Below, one piece after another: positions 19,759 to 27,966 of a stretch of 64,000 bases of DNA. The position numbers and the translations under genes were made by a program. The DNA comes from Oleispira sp963851095 (GTDB lineage: Bacteria; Pseudomonadota; Gammaproteobacteria; Pseudomonadales; Oceanobacteraceae). The notes below the pieces were generated by a model, which did no database searches, had not been told where the DNA came from, and worked only from the letters and a program-made list of their open reading frames with translations. The stretch is taken from contig CAWKOX010000006.1 of the NCBI GenBank assembly GCA_963851095.1, positions 1 through 64,000 of the forward strand, in the 5' to 3' direction. The stretch's first letter is position 1, and each line of letters starts with the position of its first letter.

Positions 19759-19839
19759 TTTGTGGAACAAATATGCGAGGCATGGATGCCGAGCCTAAGG
19801 CTACAGGGAAGTATTTACGCCGCTTTGTGGAACACATAT
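19759..19839. repeat. Small palindromic intergenic element between 16-bp direct repeats
   Basis: TTTGTGGAACAAATAT (19759-19774) and TTTGTGGAACACATAT (19824-19839), one mismatch, flank a 49-bp insert beginning GCGAGGCATGGATGCCGAGC and ending TTACGCCGC. The insert contains the small inverted repeat GGCATGGATGCC. Similar GCATGGATGC-type dispersed repeats are common between genes in marine gammaproteobacteria. It sits directly upstream of the 5-oxoprolinase start. The rest of the 366-bp gap 19690-20055 holds the argD promoter and leader hairpin. Confidence 0.65.
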
Positions 19840-19939
19840 CCAATCATGGGTCGATTATAAAACCAATATAAATCATCATCATATCAAAGTTAGCAACAAA
19901 CTTTGCATCACTATTTAGATCACTATTATTAGGCATGTA

Positions 19940-19968
19940 TTTACACGAGCCGCATACTTTCGTATGAT
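19940..19968 (+). promoter_or_regulatory. sigma-70 promoter of argD-argF
   Basis: TTTACA (19940-19945), 17-bp spacer, TATGAT (19963-19968). The predicted start near 19975 gives a leader of about 80 nt. The -10 region overlaps the palindrome CATACTTTCGTATG. No convincing ARG box was found. Confidence 0.65.
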
Positions 19969-19982
19969 CCGTGCTTGATTTT

Positions 19983-20007
19983 AAGGCGACCCATGTCGCC
20001 TTTTTGC
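19983..20007 (+). terminator. Terminator-like hairpin in the argD leader
   Basis: AAGGCGAC (19983-19990), loop CCAT, GTCGCCTT (19995-20002), then TTTGCGTTTTTG. It looks like an intrinsic terminator on the plus strand, but the only plus-strand gene near it is argD, whose start is 54 bp downstream. It may be an attenuator in the leader, or it may end a very short transcript. Confidence 0.6.
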
Positions 20008-20055
20008 GTTTTTGCAATCAATGAAATATCAATTTAAAAGAATTCGGAGTAAGAC

Positions 20056-21237
20056 ATGCCGCCAATCATGAACAACCCAATCATGAATACTTATGGCCGG
20101 CTTCCAGTTACTTTTGTCAAAGGTGAAGGCTCTTGGGTCTTTGATACTGACGGCAAAAAATACCTGGATGCATTAAGCGGTATCGCCGTGTGTGGCTTAG
20201 GCCATGCGCACCCAGCAGTGACTCAAGCTATCCGCGATCAAGCGGACAACCTTGTGCACACTTCTAACTTGTACGGCATTGGCCGACAGCAAGAGCTGGC
20301 CGAACGCTTAACGCGCATATCTGGTATGGATAACGTGTTCTTCTCAAACTCGGGCGCAGAAGCGAACGAAGCGGCGATTAAAATTGCGCGTAAATACGGT
20401 CACGACCAAGGCATTACAGAGCCACAAATAATCGTAATGACCAAAGCGTTTCATGGTCGTACCATGGCAACGCTGACCGCAACGGGTAATCCCGCCGCAC
20501 AAGCAGGCTTTTCGCCGTTAGTATCCGGCTTTATCCGTGTCGCGTATCAAGATTTAGATACTGCTAAAGCCATGGTTGCGGTGAATCCAAACATCGTGGC
20601 TATTATGCTAGAGCCAATTCAAGGCGAAGGCGGCTTAGCCACTGCGAGCAGCGAATACATCCAAGGCCTGCGTAGCCTATGTGATGAAAACAATTTATTA
20701 ATGATGTTAGACGAAGTACAAACCGGCAACGCGCGTACCGGCACCTACTTTAACTTTCAACAGCACGGCATTACGCCCGATGTATTAACCACAGCCAAAG
20801 GCTTGGGGAATGGCGTACCAATTGGCGCTTGTCTTGCCAAAGGCAAAGCGGCCAATGTTTTACAGCCAGGCAATCACGGTTCTACCTACGGTGGTAACCC
20901 GTTAGCGTGCTCAGCGGCGATTGCGGTGATTGATAGCATCGAAAAAGAAGACATTTACAACAATGTGAAAGCCCGCAGTGAACAAATGCGCAGTGCTTTT
21001 ACAGCACGCTTAATCGATAACGGTTTAGCGACTGAGTTACGTGGCACAGGCTTAATGCTGGGTATTGTTATCAATCAAGACTGCCCGCAACTGGTAAAAG
21101 AGGCGTTAGACATGGGTCTATTGATTAACGTCACCTCTGGCAATGTGATTCGTCTATTGCCACCACTGAATATTAGTCAGCAAGACGCGGATCAGGTGGT
21201 AAACCTAGTTTGCCAGCTGGTAGAAAATTTAAAGTAA
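20056..21237 (+). CDS. argD: Acetylornithine/succinylornithine aminotransferase
   Basis: PLP-dependent class III aminotransferase of arginine synthesis; it converts N-acetylglutamate semialdehyde to N-acetylornithine and often also acts in lysine synthesis. The PLP phosphate loop NSGAEANEAAIK is at residues 98-109, MLDEVQTG has Asp219/Glu220, and the Schiff-base Lys is K248 in TTAKGLGNG. The usual GMGRTG after the acidic pair reads GNARTG here. The 393-residue length is normal. GGAG lies eight bases before the ATG at 20056. It is followed by argF after 12 bp, so it is the first gene of an argDF operon. Confidence 0.94.
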   Translation: MPPIMNNPIMNTYGRLPVTFVKGEGSWVFDTDGKKYLDALSGIAVCGLGHAHPAVTQAIRDQADNLVHTSNLYGIGRQQELAERLTRISGMDNVFFSNSGAEANEAAIKIARKYGHDQGITEPQIIVMTKAFHGRTMATLTATGNPAAQAGFSPLVSGFIRVAYQDLDTAKAMVAVNPNIVAIMLEPIQGEGGLATASSEYIQGLRSLCDENNLLMMLDEVQTGNARTGTYFNFQQHGITPDVLTTAKGLGNGVPIGACLAKGKAANVLQPGNHGSTYGGNPLACSAAIAVIDSIEKEDIYNNVKARSEQMRSAFTARLIDNGLATELRGTGLMLGIVINQDCPQLVKEALDMGLLINVTSGNVIRLLPPLNISQQDADQVVNLVCQLVENLK

Positions 21238-21249
21238 GGAATCGCCATT

Positions 21250-22158
21250 ATGGCTAGACATTTTTTAACATTATTAGATTTAGAACCTGCTGAACTTGAC
21301 TGGGTTATCAACCGCGCCATCGAATTAAAAAAGATGCAGCACGCGGGTGAGATTTACGAACCTTTAAAGAACCAAGTACTGGGTATGATTTTCGAAAAGT
21401 CGTCTACCCGTACGCGTATTTCTTTTGAAGCTGGCATGACACAGTTTGGTGGCAGCGCGATCTTCTTATCGTCTCGCGATACTCAACTGGGTCGTGGGGA
21501 ACCGATTGAAGACAGCGCTCGCGTTATGTCTCGCATGGTCGATGCAATCATGATTCGCACCTTCGAACATGACATCGTAGAGAAGTTCGCCAAGCATTCT
21601 AAAGTGCCTGTGATTAACGCATTAACCGATGATTACCACCCATGCCAGCTATTAGCCGACATGCAAACCTATAAAGAACATCGCGGCAGCATCAAAGGCA
21701 AAACAGTGACTTGGGTAGGCGACGGTAATAATATGTGCCATTCCTACATCAACGCTGCTCGTCAGTTTGACTTTAAGCTGAACATTGCCTGCCCTGAAGG
21801 TTTTGATCCACACCAGAGCTTGTTAGACGCCAACGCTGATCGTGTTCAGATTATTCGTGATCCAAAAGAAGCGGTGATTAATTCTGACCTAATCGTCACC
21901 GACGTTTGGGCGTCGATGGGTCAAGAAGAAGAGCAAAAAGAGCGTGAACTGAAGTTTGCCAATTATCAGGTGAATAAAGAACTGATGAATCTAGCGAACC
22001 CAGATGCGCTATTCATGCACTGCCTTCCTGCTCACCGCGGTGAAGAAGTCAGCGCTGAAGTGATGGATGATTTGGAATCAGTGGTTTGGGACGAAGCAGA
22101 GAATCGCTTACACGCTCAAAAAGCCCTGCTTGAGTTTTTGTTGTGTCAGAAAGCTTAA
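21250..22158 (+). CDS. argF: Ornithine carbamoyltransferase (anabolic)
   Basis: Joins carbamoyl phosphate and ornithine to give citrulline. The carbamoyl-phosphate loop SSTRTR is at residues 51-56, DDYHPCQLLAD contains the HPCQ motif, WVGDGNNMCHS follows, and the catalytic FMHCLPAHRGEE is near the C-terminus. The 302-residue length fits the trimeric anabolic form. AAGGA precedes the ATG. It is second in the argDF operon, which ends at the hairpin 22221-22258. Confidence 0.96.
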   Translation: MARHFLTLLDLEPAELDWVINRAIELKKMQHAGEIYEPLKNQVLGMIFEKSSTRTRISFEAGMTQFGGSAIFLSSRDTQLGRGEPIEDSARVMSRMVDAIMIRTFEHDIVEKFAKHSKVPVINALTDDYHPCQLLADMQTYKEHRGSIKGKTVTWVGDGNNMCHSYINAARQFDFKLNIACPEGFDPHQSLLDANADRVQIIRDPKEAVINSDLIVTDVWASMGQEEEQKERELKFANYQVNKELMNLANPDALFMHCLPAHRGEEVSAEVMDDLESVVWDEAENRLHAQKALLEFLLCQKA

Positions 22159-22171
22159 ACGCTTAAAGCGG

Positions 22172-22210
22172 TTTACCACAGAGGCACCGAGCCGCTGCGC
22201 TACACAGAGA
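22172..22210. repeat. CCACAGAGGCAC...CACAGAGA intergenic repeat fragment
   Basis: TTTACCACAGAGGCACCGAG followed by a short GC-rich insert and TACACAGAGACA resembles the ACCACAGAGGCACAGAG...CACAGAG repeats found between genes in many gammaproteobacteria. Only one copy was noticed in this window. Confidence 0.45.
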
Positions 22211-22220
22211 CAACCAGAGT

Positions 22221-22258
22221 AAAAAAAGCATAAAGATTTAGGTCTTTGTGCTTTTTTT
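22221..22258 (+). terminator. Intrinsic terminator of argDF
   Basis: A7-GCA, T-G wobble, AAAGA, six-base loop, TCTTT, TGC-T7. The plus strand ends in seven T. It lies 62 bp past the argF stop, and the mirror-symmetric A/T arms could also end the minus-strand GGDEF gene. Confidence 0.82.
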
Positions 22259-22297
22259 GGATAGTTTTTTAATTTTGAATAGCAGCTAATGCAGAAC

Positions 22298-23458
22298 CTA
22301 GGACAAAAGATTCAGCTGCCCCGTTTGCTCCGAAGCTAAATCTTTAACGACTCGATTACACCCTTCCTGTTTAGCCTGATACAACAATTTATTAGCCCTC
22401 TCCGAAGTATCATAGATCGTTTCTGGTGCTCGATATTCTGTAATACCAACAGAAATTGTAATGTCAAAATGTTGTTCAGAGAAGCTCATGGTTTCTACAA
22501 TATGACGTATACGCTCAACCACAATCGCCGCGGCCTCAAGGCCAACATCATTCAGCAACAAAGCAAAGGTAGTATCGCTATAGCGCGCAACCAGATCCAC
22601 CTCTCTTACCGAGTCTTGCAACAAATGCGCAAACTGGCGTAATACATCATCACCCGCTTCCGTACCAAATTGGTCATTAATCGCTTTAAATTTATCAACA
22701 TCGACATAAGCTAAAACAAATCGACTGCCATCACGGTTGGCCAGAGCTCTTTGCTTGTCTAAGCTATCGAACAAATGACGACGATTATAAAGCCCTGTTA
22801 AATCATCCGAAATCGCTAACGTTTCAATCTTGCCTAACGCCTCAATCAAATCATGATTGCTCGTCGCCAAACGCTCTCTCAATAAACTGAATTCAGACCC
22901 CAAAATACAAAACGCCAGCATGGCAGTTAGAAAAGAAGTACCGATGATAAATTCTAGCTCGGGGGCCCAATTGCCCGAGTTATTGAGCTGGAATAAAAAT
23001 AGCGTAATTGCATAGCTGGCCAAAATAAATAAAGTGATGCCAAAAAAACCACGGCGCTGCACCCTAAAGGCACCAAAAGACAAAATAGTGAGATATGCCA
23101 TCATTAAGGCCGCTCGTATTTCAACGGTATGGTAAAGAATGACAGTGACGAATAAAATAGCCCAAATCATATGCGCTAAACTCGTACTAGGAGCGGAAAG
23201 TCCACGGGAAAAGCGATATAAAACAAAGCCCACAGTAGCAACATGTCCAGACCAAAAACACAGAAATAAGACGAGTAAATTAGCCGCTTCTATCTGCACA
23301 TAACCAAGGTGATAACAAAGAAAGAATACCAGCGAATATAATAACGCACCGAAGCTGGCTAAAGACGTTCGTCGTAAAGTATCAACTCGAGAGTTACGCT
23401 GTAAGCCCTGCTGATAATGCTGCCGAGAACTGGCTTGAGAATCCAAATAAACGTCCAT
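22298..23458 (-). CDS. Membrane protein with degenerate GGDEF domain
   Basis: Several hydrophobic helices (residues about 35-190) followed by a C-terminal diguanylate-cyclase fold: AISDDLTGLYNRRHLFDSL, AYVDVDKFKAINDQFG. The GGDEF signature itself is replaced: the strand that should read RYGGDEF reads RYSDTTF (22565-22585). Diguanylate cyclase activity is therefore unlikely; it may act as a c-di-GMP effector or scaffold. I take the ATG at 23458 (386 residues); the frame extends upstream only to a TTG at 23536, and no candidate start has a good ribosome site. It lies between the argDF terminator and glpK, and shares its strand with glpK. Confidence 0.82.
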   Translation of the reverse strand: MDVYLDSQASSRQHYQQGLQRNSRVDTLRRTSLASFGALLYSLVFFLCYHLGYVQIEAANLLVLFLCFWSGHVATVGFVLYRFSRGLSAPSTSLAHMIWAILFVTVILYHTVEIRAALMMAYLTILSFGAFRVQRRGFFGITLFILASYAITLFLFQLNNSGNWAPELEFIIGTSFLTAMLAFCILGSEFSLLRERLATSNHDLIEALGKIETLAISDDLTGLYNRRHLFDSLDKQRALANRDGSRFVLAYVDVDKFKAINDQFGTEAGDDVLRQFAHLLQDSVREVDLVARYSDTTFALLLNDVGLEAAAIVVERIRHIVETMSFSEQHFDITISVGITEYRAPETIYDTSERANKLLYQAKQEGCNRVVKDLASEQTGQLNLLS

Positions 23459-23601
23459 GCTATTTTTCACACCGATCTGCATACAGCGAAAGAAGAAAAG
23501 TGAGTATAAAGGTCTGATCAAATGTCGCCATGTCAATTTACGAAATATTGTTCACTAACACGGCGCTATTAATCCAGTACAATTTGAGTGCTATTATTGT
23601 G

Positions 23602-25095
23602 TCAACAATCCTTGCTGCCCAAAACTTTACCTACGGCCTCTAACCAACCTGCATATAAGCGCTCGCGATCACACTCGCTCATGTTCGGTTCAAACTTAGC
23701 CTCGTTAGACCATAAATCCGCTACTTGTTCTAAGCTCGTATAAACACCTGCCTGCAAACCGGCCAAATAAGCTACCCCCAGCGCCGTCGTTTCGGTCACT
23801 TGAGGACGCTCAATGGTTACGCCTAAAGTATCGGCTAAAAACTGCATGAGCCAATCATTCACTACCATGCCACCATCCACACGGATACTGGCCGGACGAG
23901 CCCCATCCTGAGACATTGCCTGCAGCAGATCGCGAGTTTGATAACAAACAGACTGCAAGCCAGCAGTGACAATTTCTTTAATACCGGTATCTCGAGCCAA
24001 GCCAAAAATAGCGCCCCGTGCTTCAGGATCCCAGTAAGGAGCCCCAAGCCCAGTAAAAGCAGGCACCATATAAACTGAATTATCAGCACCGGTTTCTTCT
24101 GCCAAAGACTGGCACTCGGTTGCATTGGAAATAAGTTGCAAGCCATCACGAATCCACTGAATCGTGGCCCCAGCCATAAAAATACTGCCCTCTAAGGCAT
24201 AGCTGGTTTCACCATTAATTCGATAGCCAATCGTGGTTAATAAACGATTTTTCGATTGTAAGGCCTGATCACCAGTATTCATGATCATAAAGCAGCCCGT
24301 GCCATATGTGCTTTTTGCCATACCTGGAGAAAAACACGCCTGGCCAATTAATGCCGCTTGCTGATCTCCTGCAATACCACCAATAGGAATTTCAGCACCG
24401 AATAAATCCTGCTGGGTATAACCATAATCAGCAGCACAATCTCGCACTTCAGGCAACATATTGGCAGGCACGTTAAAAAGCGCCAATAAATCACAATCCC
24501 ACTGATTGGTATGAATATTAAAGAGTAACGTGCGCGACGCGTTAGTCGCATCCGTTGCATGCTGAAGACCTCCGGTTAATCGCCACAATAAAAAAGTATC
24601 AATAGTTCCGAACAGTAATTCGCCTTTATCGGCTCGCCCTCTAGCGCCTTCAACATTATCAAGAATCCAAGCAATTTTACTGGCAGAAAAGTAAGGATCT
24701 AATAACAATCCCGTTTTAGCGGTTAGCTTTTCGACCAAACCTTCTTCTTCTCTCAACGTCTGGCACACATCAGCAGTTCTGCGGTCTTGCCAAACAATCG
24801 CATTATAAATAGGAACTCCCGTCACTTTATCCCAAACAACGGTTGTTTCACGCTGATTAGTAATCCCTATCGATAAGATATCACTTGCCTGTAACGCGGC
24901 TTTTTTAATGGCATCTCGGCACGTACCTTCTGTCGTACGCCAAATTGTTTCTGGATCATGCTCTACCCAGCCATCACAAGGAAATATTTGCGGAAACTCT
25001 TGCTGACTGCTGGAAATAATATGGCCATCTAAGTCAAAAACAATTGCACGGCTGCTAGTAGTACCTTGGTCAATAGCCAATAGGTAACGGGACAT
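23602..25095 (-). CDS. glpK: Glycerol kinase
   Basis: FGGY-family sugar kinase converting glycerol and ATP to glycerol-3-phosphate. The N-terminal ATPase motif is LLAIDQGTTSSRAIVFD. VWQDRRTADVC and WILDNVEGAR are substrate-region landmarks; GIAGDQQAALIGQACF and the C-terminal RVDGGMVVNDWLMQFLAD complete the fold. The 497-residue length is normal. AAGGA lies about twelve bases before the ATG. The usual partners glpF and glpD are not beside it. Confidence 0.96.
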   Translation of the reverse strand: MSRYLLAIDQGTTSSRAIVFDLDGHIISSSQQEFPQIFPCDGWVEHDPETIWRTTEGTCRDAIKKAALQASDILSIGITNQRETTVVWDKVTGVPIYNAIVWQDRRTADVCQTLREEEGLVEKLTAKTGLLLDPYFSASKIAWILDNVEGARGRADKGELLFGTIDTFLLWRLTGGLQHATDATNASRTLLFNIHTNQWDCDLLALFNVPANMLPEVRDCAADYGYTQQDLFGAEIPIGGIAGDQQAALIGQACFSPGMAKSTYGTGCFMIMNTGDQALQSKNRLLTTIGYRINGETSYALEGSIFMAGATIQWIRDGLQLISNATECQSLAEETGADNSVYMVPAFTGLGAPYWDPEARGAIFGLARDTGIKEIVTAGLQSVCYQTRDLLQAMSQDGARPASIRVDGGMVVNDWLMQFLADTLGVTIERPQVTETTALGVAYLAGLQAGVYTSLEQVADLWSNEAKFEPNMSECDRERLYAGWLEAVGKVLGSKDC

Positions 25096-25268
25096 AAGGA
25101 TAATTCCTGATTTAACGGTATTTTTATATAATTATGTCAGGGATTTTACGTGGCAATACTGGCCGAGCCAAGTCTTTCTCTTTATAGCGTCTATAATTAA
25201 TGCATAGTTATGACAAAAAACACATTAACTAACATCGTTATATAATCTTACACAAGTCAGGATGTCGA

Positions 25269-26813
25269 ATGAAAAACAATCAGCCCGTAACTCAAAAGGA
25301 AGTTATGTTAGACGATACAACCCATTTAGTATCTTCTACCGATATTAAGGGGCAAATCACTCATTGCAATCAAGCATTAATCGAAATAAGCGGTTTTGAC
25401 AAAGAAGAACTAATCGGGGCGCCTCATAATATTGTTCGTCATCCAGACATGCCTGAAGCTGCCTTTGCTCTTATGTGGAAGCAATTGAAAAGCGGCCAAG
25501 CATGGCAAGGTTTAGTCAAAAATCGCTGCAAAAATGGGGATTTTTATTGGGTCGACGCCTATGTCACCCCAGTGCTTGAGAATGGCCAGATTTTAGGTTA
25601 TGAATCAGTTCGCACCAAGCCTCAACGCGACCAAGTAGCCCGAGCCGAAAAAGCCTATCTGCAAATAAAAAACGGACAACGTCCGCTAAAACCATATAAC
25701 AATACCGCCTTACTCTTGCTGCCCCTCGCACCCTGGTTACTTGCTTTGACATGTTTGTTAATCGTGTCAGATCAACATGTCACAACGCTTCTCACCTTAT
25801 TACCCCTAATGGCCTGGGCTTTTCTTAGTCACAACCAAACAACCAATGCACTAAACAAGATATCGGCCAATATTTCAGACGATGCGTTAGCCGCCTATAT
25901 TTTCTCTGGAAAAAGAAGTGTCTTAGGTAAATTAGAATTCTCCCAGCACGTATTAAAGCGACGCCTACAAACTGTTCTAGTGCGCATCAGCGACAATATG
26001 GGCCCGCTCAATAAACTGGCTCAATTCTCACGAGAAATGAGCGATGATAATTTAGAGCAAGCTCACCGTCAGTACATAGAGACTGACCAATTAGCACAAG
26101 CCAGTCACCAAATAACCCTATCAGCCAGCGAACTACTCGACAATACCGAACATACCAGCACTGCAGCGACAAAAGCTCAACAAAGTGTAAAACAAGGTCA
26201 CGATCTTGTGACCAGCACCGCAAGCAAGATCAACGACCTAACCTTTGAACTCAATAAAACATCTGATGCGATCACCACCCTTGCCCATGAAACAGAATCT
26301 ATTAAACGCTTTTTAGATGCTATCAAAGACATTGCAGAACAAACCAATTTACTCGCATTAAATGCAGCCATTGAAGCCGCCAGGGCTGGCGAACAAGGCC
26401 GTGGCTTTGCGGTGGTCGCCGATGAAGTGCGAAACCTCGCACTTAGAACCCAAGAATCGACGGCCGAGATTCATACAATTGTTGGTAAATTGGCAAGCGG
26501 AGCCGATCTAGCCGTCTCAAACATGGAGCAAGGAACCGAACATGCGGCAAGTTGCTTACAACAGGCAAACCAAGCCGACGCATCCCTTTCTGCAATTCAA
26601 GATAATATTGATGCCATTCATAACAGTGCACAAAATAATAGTCAGTCCATACGACACCAGGCTGATACGGTATTACAAATAGAGCAGGGGCTGAATCGAC
26701 TTGCCAGTTTATCTACCGACGTTGAAAAAGTCTCCACACGAAATGCACAAGCCAGTGATGAATTAGCCCTATTAATGACAGAGCAAGAAAGGATCATTGA
26801 ACGCTTCAGATAA
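25269..26813 (+). CDS. aer: Aer-like PAS chemoreceptor
   Basis: Energy/redox-sensing methyl-accepting chemotaxis protein. An N-terminal PAS domain (residues about 20-120) has the Aer-type FAD-pocket pattern HNIVRHPDMPEAAFALMW and NGDFYWVDAYVTPV. Two hydrophobic segments (about 146-166 and 170-187) anchor it by a hairpin without a periplasmic domain. The signalling tip is EQTNLLALNAAIEAARAGEQ, with GRGFAVVADEVRNLA behind it. 514 residues. AGGA lies eight bases before the ATG. It presumably feeds the CheA/CheW system encoded at 39-46 kb. Confidence 0.92.
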   Translation: MKNNQPVTQKEVMLDDTTHLVSSTDIKGQITHCNQALIEISGFDKEELIGAPHNIVRHPDMPEAAFALMWKQLKSGQAWQGLVKNRCKNGDFYWVDAYVTPVLENGQILGYESVRTKPQRDQVARAEKAYLQIKNGQRPLKPYNNTALLLLPLAPWLLALTCLLIVSDQHVTTLLTLLPLMAWAFLSHNQTTNALNKISANISDDALAAYIFSGKRSVLGKLEFSQHVLKRRLQTVLVRISDNMGPLNKLAQFSREMSDDNLEQAHRQYIETDQLAQASHQITLSASELLDNTEHTSTAATKAQQSVKQGHDLVTSTASKINDLTFELNKTSDAITTLAHETESIKRFLDAIKDIAEQTNLLALNAAIEAARAGEQGRGFAVVADEVRNLALRTQESTAEIHTIVGKLASGADLAVSNMEQGTEHAASCLQQANQADASLSAIQDNIDAIHNSAQNNSQSIRHQADTVLQIEQGLNRLASLSTDVEKVSTRNAQASDELALLMTEQERIIERFR

Positions 26814-26883
26814 AACTTCTAGTTGAGAAAATTGCATGTTAACGATAAAATTCTATTAATTTTCCTCATTTAAGAACTGACCT

Positions 26884-27801
26884 ATGTTAGAAATAAAACA
26901 TCTCAAAACAGTACGCGCATTACGGGATGGTGGTTCTTTAGTTGAAGCGGCGAAACAACTTCACCTCACTCAATCTGCATTATCACACCAATTAAAAGAT
27001 GTTGAAGATCGCCTAGGGCTCAGTTTGTTTGTCCGAAAAACCAAACCCATTCGCTTCACCCGTGCCGGTGAACACATTCTAGAGCTCGCCGATAACGTGA
27101 TGCCGCAACTTGAACAAACCAGTCGCGACATAAAAAAATTAGCCGGTGGCCAAGCGGGTCGCTTGCACATGGCAATAGAATGTCACAGTTGTTTTGATTG
27201 GTTAATGCCCGCAATTAATAGCTTCCGCGACCAATGGCCAGAAGTTGAAATTGATTTAATGGCCAGCTTTCACTTTGAACCTCTGCCCGCATTAGCTCGC
27301 GGAGACTTAGACTTGGTCGTGACTGCAGACCCAACACCCATGTCAGGTATTCATTACCAACCACTCTTTCGCTATCAGGCTTTACTGGCTATTTCTAACC
27401 AAGACAATCTCACAGATAAAAAACACATAGAAGCTAAAGATCTAGCTCATCAAACCTTGATTCACTACCCTGTTGAACGTAAACGCTTGGATATATTCAC
27501 TCAATTTCTTGATCCTAATAACATTGAACCAAGTTCAACGCGTCAAGCAGACCTAACCTTGATGATAGTGCAGCTTGTCGCAAGTGGTCGGGGAGTTGCT
27601 TGCTTGCCAAACTGGGCACTTCAGCCCTACTTAGATGCAGGTTTAATCAGCTCACGACCACTAGGAAAAAAAGGCATTTGGCCCACTCTTTACGCGGCCA
27701 TCAGAGAAGAACAAGTCGACAGTAGCTATATGAAGGATTTTCTCAAGCAATCATTACATTCGTGTAATAACAACTTAGTTGGCATTGAGCCTCTTAAATA
27801 A
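26884..27801 (+). CDS. metR: MetR-like LysR regulator
   Basis: LysR-family regulator. The N-terminus MLEIKHLKTVRALRDGGSLV, the helix-turn-helix LHLTQSALSHQLKDVE, LFVRKTKPIRFTRAGE and the effector-domain segment MAIECHSCFDWLMPA closely follow E. coli MetR, the homocysteine-responsive activator of metE and metH. The 305-residue length fits. No met gene is adjacent, so its target lies elsewhere. It starts 70 bp after aer on the same strand; a shared transcript is possible but not functionally expected. Confidence 0.87.
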   Translation: MLEIKHLKTVRALRDGGSLVEAAKQLHLTQSALSHQLKDVEDRLGLSLFVRKTKPIRFTRAGEHILELADNVMPQLEQTSRDIKKLAGGQAGRLHMAIECHSCFDWLMPAINSFRDQWPEVEIDLMASFHFEPLPALARGDLDLVVTADPTPMSGIHYQPLFRYQALLAISNQDNLTDKKHIEAKDLAHQTLIHYPVERKRLDIFTQFLDPNNIEPSSTRQADLTLMIVQLVASGRGVACLPNWALQPYLDAGLISSRPLGKKGIWPTLYAAIREEQVDSSYMKDFLKQSLHSCNNNLVGIEPLK

Positions 27802-27812
27802 TAAGCAAAAAA

Positions 27813-27835
27813 AGGGGATCCATAAAGGATCCCCT
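27813..27835 (-). terminator. Intrinsic terminator between metR and the rstB-like gene
   Basis: AGGGGATCC (27813-27821), loop ATAAA, GGATCCCCT (27827-27835): a perfect 9-bp stem. On the minus strand it is followed by TTTTTTGC, so it best serves the two-component operon that ends at 27967; the plus-strand side has A rather than T. Confidence 0.82.
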
Positions 27836-27966
27836 AAAAAGCGATATAATCGCTACATTCTCACCACGCGTCCATAGGATACGTGGCAAAGATACTGCCT
27901 GCGATACACGTGACTGTCTGTAATTTAAGAGTGTATTAACGTAACTGTTTGTTACTGTTTAAAATA

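Noticed and set aside
19690..19770. Longer 5' end of the 5-oxoprolinase frame
   Set aside because: It starts in an intergenic repeat and lacks a ribosome site; the family N-terminus WQFWMDRGGTFTD begins right after the ATG at 19689.
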